From Deltaproteobacteria bacterium (GTDB lineage: Bacteria; Desulfobacterota; Binatia; UBA9968), in contig VBLN01000061.1 of the NCBI GenBank assembly GCA_005878685.1, positions 1-14,100 of the forward strand: a stretch of DNA of 14,100 nucleotides, in the 5' to 3' direction. Positions 1-6,563 of this stretch are shown here, one piece after another. Made by a program: the position numbers and the translations under genes. Position 1 is the stretch's first letter. Each line of letters opens with the position of its first letter. Below the pieces are notes generated by a model. The model did no database searches and had not been told where the DNA came from. It saw only the letters and a list, made by a program, of their open reading frames with translations.

Positions 1-2
1 AC

Positions 3-287
3 GGACCGAGACTGGCCGAGGCGATGGGGGCTACTTTTAAACGACGACGGACGCCGCCCCCGGCAACTCCACCCTTGGCTCTGACCGAGGAGTTCTATGC
101 CGACGCTGCAAAGCAAGTTCAATGGGGAGCTTTTCTTCGTAAAGGCCGCTTGAAAATACAAGAGAAAGATTTTAGCAAGGTGGCATCACTTCTTCGGGAG
201 TTTCTCATGCCGCCAGCCATCGCGGCAGCGCAAGGTCATCATTTTTCTCAACGTTGGTCAGCAGGCGGGACCTGGAGACAATCGTAG
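3..287 (+). CDS. C-terminal end of an AbiEii-type nucleotidyltransferase (partial)
   Basis: The frame is open from the left edge to a TAG at 285-287, so only the last ~94 residues of a longer protein are present. An internal ATG at 24 is not a convincing start, because the reading frame continues upstream of it. The visible part has a proline-rich linker, then a segment containing FYADAAKQVQWGAFLRK, then REFLMPP, and ends with a W-x-x-GGTWR tail. I recognise this arrangement from the C-terminus of AbiEii/AbiGii-type nucleotidyltransferase toxins (type IV toxin-antitoxin systems), where a 'K..QW..FL' helix is followed by a W...GG.W end. The catalytic domain lies outside the window, so activity cannot be judged. 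If the call is right, an AbiEi-type antitoxin gene should lie just upstream. It is convergent with the UbiD gene and appears functionally unrelated to the rest of the locus. Confidence 0.55.
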   Translation, partial: GPRLAEAMGATFKRRRTPPPATPPLALTEEFYADAAKQVQWGAFLRKGRLKIQEKDFSKVASLLREFLMPPAIAAAQGHHFSQRWSAGGTWRQS

Positions 288-313
288 TGTCTGCACCTTC
301 TAGTCCTTAATAA

Positions 314-347
314 CAGCGGCCTGGTCGCTATGGGCGCCAGGCCGCTG
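314..347. terminator. Strong hairpin between convergent genes, possible bidirectional terminator
   Basis: CAGCGGCCTGG at 314-324 pairs perfectly with CCAGGCCGCTG at 337-347, giving an 11-bp G+C-rich stem with a 12-base loop. It sits between the stop of the plus-strand AbiEii-like gene (287) and the stop of the minus-strand UbiD gene (380), where a shared terminator would be expected. Neither side has a real U-run. The minus-strand exit reads TTATTAAGG, only weakly U-rich. It could therefore be a transcript-end stabilising hairpin or a REP-like element rather than a classical intrinsic terminator. Confidence 0.5.
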
Positions 348-379
348 AGTTGTAGATTAGCGAAGCGACAAATTCTCAG

Positions 380-1858
380 TTATCCCTCAATCACGCTTTT
401 CCACTTCTTCCGCACCTTTTCCTTGAGCTCCGGGCTGGACTCGGCAACGGGCGGAAAGTCCTTCATCCATTCAAACGGACGGCAGGCGTCGATGATCGCG
501 CGCGAATTGAAACCTTTCTTTCCCGGCTGAATTCTCGGATCCAGAGGACCGCTCCAGCAGCGGCGCAAAATCTCGATCGACTCGACCGGATCGGAGCGCG
601 TCGCCAGAGCCCACAGCACATCAAAAGTGTTCGTTGGGTCGATATCCTCATCCACCACGACCACGTAGCGTCCGAGATAGGCGCCGGCATGAACCTGCGA
701 GGCGACGAGCATCGCCTGGCGCGCATGGCCGGGGTAGCGCTGCTTGATCGAAATGATATTGAGCAGCCTCCCGCCTCCGGCCTCGTGGCACCAGACCCCT
801 CTCACATCCGGGACTCCGGCTTTCTCCACCTGATCCCAGATCAGCGCCGACTTGACGAAGCACTTCGCCAGGGAATAGTCGGACGGCGGTCTTCCAGGCC
901 GGGCGCAGCAAAGAATCGGATTGTTGCGGTGGTAGATCCGCTCGATGCGGATGACTGGCTCAGGCCGCGTGGAACTAGCATAGTAGCCGGTCCATTCGCC
1001 GAAGGGACCCTCTTTTAGGACATCCTCGGGCTTCATAAAGCCTTCGATGACGATTTCAGCCTGGGCGGGAAAAGGAAGTCCGGTCGCTTCGCCCTCGATC
1101 ACTTCGATCGGCTCCCCCTTGAGCCCGCCGGCGTAATCGAACTCGGAGACGCCATAATCGATCTCGTTGCCGGAGACCATGAAGAGAACCGGATCCTGGC
1201 CAACGGAGATAATGACCGGGCAGGGCTTTTTTTGCTCAAACCATTTCCGGCGCTGGATGGACCCATGCTTTCCCGGCGAGATATAAAGCGTCATGCTGTT
1301 TTTATCCTGAACCATTCCTCTATAAGCGCCGAAGTTGACCCAACCCTCCTCAGGATCTTTGGTGATAACGAGGCAAGCGGTTCCGATGTAGCGTCCGCCG
1401 TCAAGCTCGTGCATGAAAGGAACCGGAAACTTCAACAGGTCGATATCTTTCCCATTCTCAAGAATCGGACCTTTCTTCACGACCTTCTGGGGAATGGGTT
1501 TATGGCCGGCGAGCTTTTGCCGAAAGGCTCGGACCAAGTCCAGGCCGTTCAAATCCAGCGGCAATCCCAGATTCAAGGCCATTCTCTTGAAAGAGGCGTT
1601 CTGGGCGAAAAGGGCGCGGTAGCCTTTGGGATAATCCTTGATATTGTCAAACAAAACCGCGGACACCGGACCTTTGCTCTCGTGCGCGATAAGCTCCGCC
1701 AGGGTCCCCATCTCGAGGTTCCAATCGGCGCCGTCGACTTTCTTGAGCTCTCCCAGGCTGTCGACAATCTCGAGCCACTCACGGAGATCGCTATAGGTCG
1801 GCGTTCTCCCCGCTTTGATCTCCTTTTCGGCGAATTTTCTGGCTTCTAAGGCAGTCAT
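380..1858 (-). CDS. UbiD family (prenylated-FMN) decarboxylase
   Basis: A 492-residue protein, the normal length for the UbiD family. These enzymes use prenylated FMN to decarboxylate, or sometimes carboxylate, aromatic and alpha,beta-unsaturated acids. The expected cofactor and metal residues are visible by family comparison: N175 and R180 in VNFGAYR, H198 in PGKHG, E268 in AEIVIEG, and the catalytic pair E283/E288 in EGPFGEWTGYY. Other family blocks are CARPGRPPSD (318-327) and DEDIDPTN followed by ATRSDP (403-424). The ATG start has a good Shine-Dalgarno (AGGGAGG, 1867-1873, 8 bases away). It is the last gene of the minus-strand transporter operon, 74 bases after the FbpC-like ATPase gene. 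No UbiX-type prenyltransferase is in the window, so the cofactor must be supplied from elsewhere. Family membership is secure; the substrate is unknown. Known relatives act on hydroxybenzoates, pyrrole-, furan- and indole-carboxylates, so an N-heterocyclic acid would fit the neighbourhood. Confidence 0.93.
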   Translation of the reverse strand: MTALEARKFAEKEIKAGRTPTYSDLREWLEIVDSLGELKKVDGADWNLEMGTLAELIAHESKGPVSAVLFDNIKDYPKGYRALFAQNASFKRMALNLGLPLDLNGLDLVRAFRQKLAGHKPIPQKVVKKGPILENGKDIDLLKFPVPFMHELDGGRYIGTACLVITKDPEEGWVNFGAYRGMVQDKNSMTLYISPGKHGSIQRRKWFEQKKPCPVIISVGQDPVLFMVSGNEIDYGVSEFDYAGGLKGEPIEVIEGEATGLPFPAQAEIVIEGFMKPEDVLKEGPFGEWTGYYASSTRPEPVIRIERIYHRNNPILCCARPGRPPSDYSLAKCFVKSALIWDQVEKAGVPDVRGVWCHEAGGGRLLNIISIKQRYPGHARQAMLVASQVHAGAYLGRYVVVVDEDIDPTNTFDVLWALATRSDPVESIEILRRCWSGPLDPRIQPGKKGFNSRAIIDACRPFEWMKDFPPVAESSPELKEKVRKKWKSVIEG

Positions 1859-1887
1859 TGGCTATTCCTCCCTAAACAAAGTTTTCA

Positions 1888-1915
1888 ATCTAAAATCGAA
1901 AATCCAAAATCTAAA
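1888..1915. repeat. Four tandem heptads, ATCNAAA
   Basis: Four consecutive 7-base units read ATCTAAA, ATCGAAA, ATCCAAA and ATCTAAA, identical except at the fourth base. A degenerate fifth unit (ATTGGA) follows at 1916-1921. The array lies in the 74-base gap between the FbpC-like ATPase and UbiD genes, just upstream of the UbiD ribosome-binding site, and is far more A+T-rich than its surroundings. Role unknown: it could be a dispersed short tandem repeat or an A+T-rich spacer acting in the transcript. Confidence 0.75.
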
Positions 1916-1932
1916 ATTGGATCAGTCCCCCA

Positions 1933-3057
1933 TCATGGTTTCATCCATTCCTTCCGTATCCTCGGCTCGGCAGGAAGGCCGTTGCAACTCTGCGGATCCA
2001 GATAGAGATAAACCTTCTCTCCCGGGCTCATGTTAAGAAAAGGATGGGTGTGGACCGCCAACAACATGTCGCCGACGGCAATCTGGCAGTGGTAAGCATC
2101 TCCCATAAAGATTGCCTCCTTGACTGTCCCCTCCACTACATTATCAAGCCCCTGCGGCTTTTCCTTATGCACCGGGATGTGCTCTGGACGAATGGATATA
2201 ACCGCGGCTTGGTTCCGTCCCAGAGAAGTGGCAGGAATAAAGGATAAAATCCCCTTCTTGGTCTCTATGCGACCCGGCTTGGAGTCTCCTCCCATCTCGA
2301 TCACCTTTCCCTCGATAAGATTGGTCAGCCCTAGGAAGGTCGCTGTAAACTTTCTCGTGGGCCGAGAATAAAGCTGATGCGGCGTACCGACCTCTATCAG
2401 TTTTCCCGCATGCATCACGGCGATCTGGTCGGAAATCGCCAGGGCTTCGGACTGGTCGTGGGTGACAAAAATAGTCGTGATGTTGATCCTCCGCTGAAGC
2501 GCCTTGATCTCAAACCTCATCTGCACTCTCAGCTTCGCGTCCAGGTTGCTCAAGGGCTCGTCCAGGAGCAGGACTTTGGGCTCGTTGACCAGCGCCCGGG
2601 CAAAAGCGACCCGCTGTTGCTGACCACCGGAGAGTTTCGGCGCAGGTCGGTCCTCCAACCCATGAAGCCCGACAATTCTCAAGACATCCTCAACTCTTTT
2701 TTTGATCTCACTCTTGGGGCGTCGGTGTATGGTCAGGGGATAGGCGACATTCTGGAAAACGGTCATGTGCGGCCAGATGGCGTAGGACTGGAATACCATT
2801 CCGATCGGCCGTTTGTTGGTCGGAACATAAACTCTCTCGCCCGAAGCAAAGACGGGATTTCCATCAATGGCAATCTTTCCTCTTTCAGGCCGCTCCAGTC
2901 CGGCCACGCATCTGAGCGTCGTGGTCTTGCCGCAACCGCTCGGCCCCAAAAAGGTGTAGAGCGAGCCCTCGGGGATATTGAGCGAGATGCCTTTCAGAAC
3001 ATGAACCCTCTCCTTGTCCTCGCCGAAATACTTCTCCAAGGATTCAATCTGGACCAT
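1933..3057 (-). CDS. ABC transporter ATP-binding protein, FbpC/PotA-like with TOBE domain
   Basis: A 374-residue ATPase that powers import through a membrane permease. All ABC motifs are visible: Walker A GPSGCGKTT (38-46), Q-loop Q90 in VFQSYAIWPHMTV, signature LSGGQQQR (142-149), Walker B VLLLDE (162-167), D-loop SNLD (170-173) and switch H200 in VTHD. Residues from about 240 to the end form the TOBE-type regulatory extension of the iron/spermidine/sugar (MOI) branch, with SIRPEH as a typical motif. The gene follows the fused permease after 44 bases in the same orientation, and the two families normally partner, so this is the likely cognate ATPase. The ATG start lacks a recognisable Shine-Dalgarno but fits the family N-terminus. 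Fe(III), thiamine, putrescine and organic-anion importers all share this architecture, so the substrate is open. No solute-binding protein is nearby. Confidence 0.93.
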   Translation of the reverse strand: MVQIESLEKYFGEDKERVHVLKGISLNIPEGSLYTFLGPSGCGKTTTLRCVAGLERPERGKIAIDGNPVFASGERVYVPTNKRPIGMVFQSYAIWPHMTVFQNVAYPLTIHRRPKSEIKKRVEDVLRIVGLHGLEDRPAPKLSGGQQQRVAFARALVNEPKVLLLDEPLSNLDAKLRVQMRFEIKALQRRINITTIFVTHDQSEALAISDQIAVMHAGKLIEVGTPHQLYSRPTRKFTATFLGLTNLIEGKVIEMGGDSKPGRIETKKGILSFIPATSLGRNQAAVISIRPEHIPVHKEKPQGLDNVVEGTVKEAIFMGDAYHCQIAVGDMLLAVHTHPFLNMSPGEKVYLYLDPQSCNGLPAEPRIRKEWMKP

Positions 3058-3101
3058 CTAAAAGGTTAGCGGCACGAGTTTTTTCCCTCACGCCTTTCGT
3101 C

Positions 3102-4796
3102 TTAAGCCTGAATTCCCAGCCTCGCCCCAAGCCTGCGTGCAGTGTAGGCCATCGCGACCAACAACAGAACCATTAAGACCCCGAGCGCACATACATAAGT
3201 GTACTGGCCTCCTTCCCAAAGGTCAAAAGCCATGATCGAGAGGACAGTGCTGTTGTAGGAATAGAGCAAAATCGATGTGGAAAGTTCCCTGAGAGAAATG
3301 ATGCTGATATAGATCCACCCAGCCACGAAGCCCGGCATCAAAAGAGGAAGTAAGACCTTTCTAAAGGTCTGGAACCAAGTGCCGCCACTGGTCAAGGAAG
3401 CCTCCTCGAGCTCCTTGTTGATCTGGATCATGGACGCCGAGGCTGTGCGGATGCCATAGGGCATGAACTTGGTTATATAGGCCAACAGCAGCACCCAGAT
3501 CGTCCCATAAATCGGGATGGGAAGGGTAAGGTACACCCAGATGAGACTTACGCCCAAGACGATGCCCGGCATGGCAATAGGGATAAAAGCAAGATTGTCG
3601 AGGAAGATTCGGCCTGGGAGCTTTGACTTCACGGTGATCCAGGCGATCACGGAGGTCAGAAGCATCACCAGAGTCGCCGAACCCACGGAGAGATAGAAGC
3701 TGTTCTTAAACGCCGTAAGGGCCAACGGATAGTTGAGAATGTATTTGTAATTGGCAAGGGTCAGCTTGGCCATGAGCTCAGCCGACGGAACTCCGTAATA
3801 CGGAATGAAAGAAGACCAGAGAAGGATAAACACGGGAAGAACGACAGCCAGGAAAAAGATTAAAAAGGCGCTGGCACAGGTAACATATTTCCAGAGCCCG
3901 AGATCAATGACGCGCGGGCGATAACCTTTGCCCGTCACGGTTGCGTACCGCTCCTCTCCTCGAGTGATCCGCTGATAAATCAGCACGCCGACCGTGCTGA
4001 TCACCAAGAGCGTGACGGCATAGGCTCCGGCAAGACCGAAATCCGAAGGAAACTGGTGGATGGCGAGAAATATCTTCGTGGTAAAAACAGATATTTTTGC
4101 TGGAACGCCTACCAAGGCCGGAACTTCAAAGGCCTCGATGCCCCGCACGAACATGATCAGCAGGACCCCAAACATGGCCGGCCGCATGAGCGGAAGTGTT
4201 ACCTTCCTGAAGGTCGTGAAGGTGCTGGATCCCGCGGTTAAAGCAGCTTCTTCCAGCGAAGTATCCATGTTGCGGAAGGCTGCTGACATCAAGAGAAAGA
4301 CCAACGGATAGAGGTGGATCCCCTCAGCCCAGACCATGCCCCCCATCGAGTAAATGTTAAAAGGAGCGGACTCCAGTCCCAAAAGTCCCTTTACAGCCAA
4401 GTTGATCAGCCCGATCTTAGGACTCAGGAGAAGGATCCACGCGATCGTACTTAGTATTCCGGGGATGATAAACGGAATCAGAGACATCACCATGAAAAGT
4501 TTTTTAAGCGGCGTATTGGTCCGCTCGTTGATCCAAGCTAGATAGGTCCCGATCAGAAAGGAAATGGCGCATGTGCCGACAGCATATTTGAGAGAGTTCC
4601 AGAAGAGAAAATAAAACTCCCGATCGAAGTAGGCCTTAACGTAGTTTTGAATCGTATAGGCGGCTCCCGGTTCTCCTATGGGGGCGCTTCGAAAGCTCCC
4701 GTAGAGAAGCATGAGCAATGGAATGCCAGCAAGATAGAGAACAAAGAGGGAACAACCTACAAGAACCAGGGTCTGAAAACTGAAAAACGCCTTCAC
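3102..4796 (-). CDS. ABC transporter permease, fused two-domain FbpB-like protein
   Basis: A 564-residue inner-membrane protein built of two BPD_transp_1 permease halves fused in tandem, as in FbpB/ThiP-type importers, so a single gene provides the whole pore. A hydrophobic N-terminal helix (about 8-33) is followed by roughly twelve membrane segments in all. Each half has an EAA coupling loop: EEAALTAGSSTFTTFRKVTLP near 182-202, and EEASLTSGGTWFQTFRKVLLP near 464-484. These loops contact the ATPases. The start is GTG (4796) with a weak GGGGA-type ribosome-binding site. The gene lies 24 bases after the SsuB/TauB-like ATPase gene and 44 bases before the FbpC-like one. The permease belongs with the FbpC-like ATPase by family. 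It is not the single-domain TauC/SsuC type expected beside the upstream ATPase. Confidence 0.92.
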   Translation of the reverse strand: MKAFFSFQTLVLVGCSLFVLYLAGIPLLMLLYGSFRSAPIGEPGAAYTIQNYVKAYFDREFYFLFWNSLKYAVGTCAISFLIGTYLAWINERTNTPLKKLFMVMSLIPFIIPGILSTIAWILLLSPKIGLINLAVKGLLGLESAPFNIYSMGGMVWAEGIHLYPLVFLLMSAAFRNMDTSLEEAALTAGSSTFTTFRKVTLPLMRPAMFGVLLIMFVRGIEAFEVPALVGVPAKISVFTTKIFLAIHQFPSDFGLAGAYAVTLLVISTVGVLIYQRITRGEERYATVTGKGYRPRVIDLGLWKYVTCASAFLIFFLAVVLPVFILLWSSFIPYYGVPSAELMAKLTLANYKYILNYPLALTAFKNSFYLSVGSATLVMLLTSVIAWITVKSKLPGRIFLDNLAFIPIAMPGIVLGVSLIWVYLTLPIPIYGTIWVLLLAYITKFMPYGIRTASASMIQINKELEEASLTSGGTWFQTFRKVLLPLLMPGFVAGWIYISIISLRELSTSILLYSYNSTVLSIMAFDLWEGGQYTYVCALGVLMVLLLVAMAYTARRLGARLGIQA

Positions 4797-4820
4797 GTTT
4801 CTTTCCCCAGACCCATCTCT

Positions 4821-5636
4821 TTAGTTGTCAATATTGTGGACTACCTGATCGGCGATCATGGTCTTCTTAACTTCTTCCTCGATCTGACCCCACACGTAAT
4901 CTTCATACTCCAAGAACCGCTTGTCCCGTTTGGCGGCAAGAGAACGTGGCCGTCCGAGCTCGATCCTCAGGACATCCTTGACTCTTCCCGGCCGGGCTCC
5001 AAAGATAATGACGCGGTCCGCCAAGTAGATCGCCTCATTAATTTGGTGAGTGATGAAGAGGACCGTCTTTTTGGCGGCATTCCAGATCCGCAGTAATTCC
5101 TGCTGCATGATTTCCCTGGTTTGGGCATCCAATGCGGCAAACGGCTCATCCATGATCAGGATTTCAGGATCCACAGTAAGGGCGCGGGCTAAATTGCATC
5201 GCTGCTGCATGCCGCCCGAAAGCTCATGAGGATAGTGATCTTCAAAACCACCCAGACCCACGAGCTTGATAAAATTCTGCGCCCTTTCCTTTTCTGCCGT
5301 ACCGTTGAGCCCACGGCATTCCAAGCCATAAATCACGTTCTTGAAGACCGTTCTCCAGGGCAAAAGGCTAGGGTCTTGGAATACCATGGCTCGGTCCGTT
5401 CCCGGCGCCGTGACCTCGTTCCCATCGAGCATAATCTTTCCGGCAGTCGGTTTGAGCAAGCCATCCGCAATGTTGATGAATGTGGTCTTGCCGCAACCGC
5501 TAGGGCCTACGATGGTAACGAACTCTCCATCTTCGACGGAGAGATTGACATTATCCAGCGCCAAGAGTCTTCCTCCGGTGCGGGGTTGGTAGTATTCCAT
5601 CCGCAATCCAATTGCCTGTAACTTTGTCTTTGCCAC
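4821..5636 (-). CDS. ABC transporter ATP-binding protein, NitT/TauT (SsuB/TauB-like)
   Basis: A 271-residue ATPase without a TOBE domain, matching the nitrate/sulfonate/taurine branch in length and motifs. Walker A is GPSGCGKTT (44-52), Q-loop Q87 is in VFQDPSLLPWRTV, the signature is LSGGMQQR (139-146), Walker B is ILIMDEPFAALD (159-170) and the switch histidine is H197 in ITHQINEA. The 'LLPW.TV..N' and 'HQ..EA' wording is typical of TauB/SsuB. The start is GTG at 5636, set by a strong Shine-Dalgarno (5642-5649) five bases upstream. It is the first gene of the minus-strand operon, transcribed away from the GntR gene. Its usual partners, a TauC-type permease and a TauA-type binding protein, are absent, and the next gene is a permease of a different family. 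It may serve a distant permease or be a second ATPase in a hybrid importer. Confidence 0.9.
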   Translation of the reverse strand: MAKTKLQAIGLRMEYYQPRTGGRLLALDNVNLSVEDGEFVTIVGPSGCGKTTFINIADGLLKPTAGKIMLDGNEVTAPGTDRAMVFQDPSLLPWRTVFKNVIYGLECRGLNGTAEKERAQNFIKLVGLGGFEDHYPHELSGGMQQRCNLARALTVDPEILIMDEPFAALDAQTREIMQQELLRIWNAAKKTVLFITHQINEAIYLADRVIIFGARPGRVKDVLRIELGRPRSLAAKRDKRFLEYEDYVWGQIEEEVKKTMIADQVVHNIDN

Positions 5637-5641
5637 TATAG

Positions 5642-5649
5642 CCCTCCTT
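5642..5649 (-). promoter_or_regulatory. Strong Shine-Dalgarno fixing a GTG start
   Basis: On the minus strand this reads AAGGAGGG, five bases before the GTG at 5636. It supports the non-ATG start of the SsuB/TauB-like ATPase, the first gene of the minus-strand operon. Confidence 0.75.
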
Positions 5650-5725
5650 GTCTACAGACCATCGAAGTGAATGTTTGTGACTCTAAGTCGTCATCTTTTC
5701 ACAAACCCTTCTTCCATTTCAAGAT

Positions 5726-5744
5726 TGTCAAGCCTTTCTTGACA
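5726..5744. promoter_or_regulatory. Perfect 7-5-7 palindrome in the divergent control region, likely GntR operator
   Basis: TGTCAAG (5726-5732) and CTTGACA (5738-5744) are exact inverted copies separated by five bases. The dyad sits between the divergent starts at 5636 and 5814. Each arm contains a consensus -35 hexamer: TTGACA reads on the plus strand at 5739-5744 and on the minus strand at 5731-5726, so a bound repressor could cover both promoters. I found no good -10 at the right distance on either strand (for the plus strand only TAGTTT at 5762-5767). Extra half-sites TCAAG occur at 5719-5723 and 5767-5771, each inside a repeated TTTCAAGA. The adjacent GntR/FCD protein is the natural candidate ligand. 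Confidence 0.5.
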
Positions 5745-5813
5745 CAAAGGCAAGGATCAGATAGTTTCAAGAAAAAATATTGCATAAACTTTTTCATAAC
5801 AAAATTCGCTGGC

Positions 5814-6524
5814 ATGTCACACCCGTTAAGAAAACCAAAGGCGAGAGGAATTGAGAACCTCTCGGCTCGGGTCTATCTTGAAATCAAGGCGCTCATCTTA
5901 CGCAACGAGATCATGCCGGGTCAAAAGCTTCATCACCAGGAGCTCAGCGAGCGACTCGGAGTCAGCAGAACCCCTGTGCGCGAGGCGCTCACTCGTCTGG
6001 TTCAGGAAGGCTATGCCTCACTCCTGCCGAACCGGGGTTTTATCTGCAAAGAGATTGGAATGCAAGAGGCCGAGGAATTGTATGACCTAAGGGAGGCGCT
6101 GGAGGCCTTCGCGGTCGAAAAAGCGATCGAGCGTCTTGACGACGACGCATTGGAGCGACTGGACAAGAAGATGGAACTTTACGGCCATGACATCCAAAAG
6201 CGGTTCACCCGGGAACGGCTCATCTACGATCAAAATATCCACCTGGAGATCGCGGCGATCGCGGCTAATGAAACCTTGAAAAAGACCTTGAGGCAGGTCT
6301 TCGAGCGGATTATCTTAAAGCGGAAGAGCGATGGCCTCTACGATCCGGCCCGCGGTATGATCGCTCATCAAGAGCACCGCATGCTCTTGGAAGCCATGCA
6401 AAAGCGCCACATCGATGAGTCCGTGAGAATCATCCGAAACCATATTCAAGAAGGCAAAAGGAACGTTCTGTCGGACCTAAAACGAAAGAAAGAGATCCGC
6501 GATTTCCAAGTCGTGGACTCCTAG
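5814..6524 (+). CDS. GntR family transcriptional regulator, FadR/FCD type
   Basis: A 236-residue regulator using the ATG at 5814. An N-terminal winged helix-turn-helix (about 16-80) includes the typical MPGQKL, LSERLGVSRTPVREAL and LVQEGY blocks. It is followed by an all-helical FCD ligand-binding domain (about 84-222). Likely metal or ligand residues are D139 and H143 (DQNIH), H188 (EHRMLLEAM) and H210 (RNHI). The frame is open back to an ATG at 5667, but those 49 residues are lysine/phenylalanine-rich, resemble no family N-terminus and would overlap the palindrome, so I reject the longer form. No clear Shine-Dalgarno precedes 5814. The gene is 39 bases upstream of the amidohydrolase on the same strand and divergent from the transporter operon, suggesting it represses both until a pathway metabolite binds. 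Confidence 0.92.
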   Translation: MSHPLRKPKARGIENLSARVYLEIKALILRNEIMPGQKLHHQELSERLGVSRTPVREALTRLVQEGYASLLPNRGFICKEIGMQEAEELYDLREALEAFAVEKAIERLDDDALERLDKKMELYGHDIQKRFTRERLIYDQNIHLEIAAIAANETLKKTLRQVFERIILKRKSDGLYDPARGMIAHQEHRMLLEAMQKRHIDESVRIIRNHIQEGKRNVLSDLKRKKEIRDFQVVDS

Positions 6525-6563
6525 CGTTCATCGCAACCGGCAAATGGAGATAGGGAGGGCTTC

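Noticed and set aside
1232..1849. 205-residue plus-strand open frame
   Set aside because: It lies antisense to the UbiD gene, whose conserved motifs are unambiguous. The protein has no recognisable domain.
2377..3069. 230-residue plus-strand open frame
   Set aside because: Antisense shadow of the FbpC-like ATPase, which carries all ABC motifs.
5667..5813. 49-residue N-terminal extension of the GntR regulator
   Set aside because: The A+T-rich extension has no family resemblance and would place the divergent palindrome and promoter region inside the coding sequence. The ATG at 5814 gives a standard FCD regulator.
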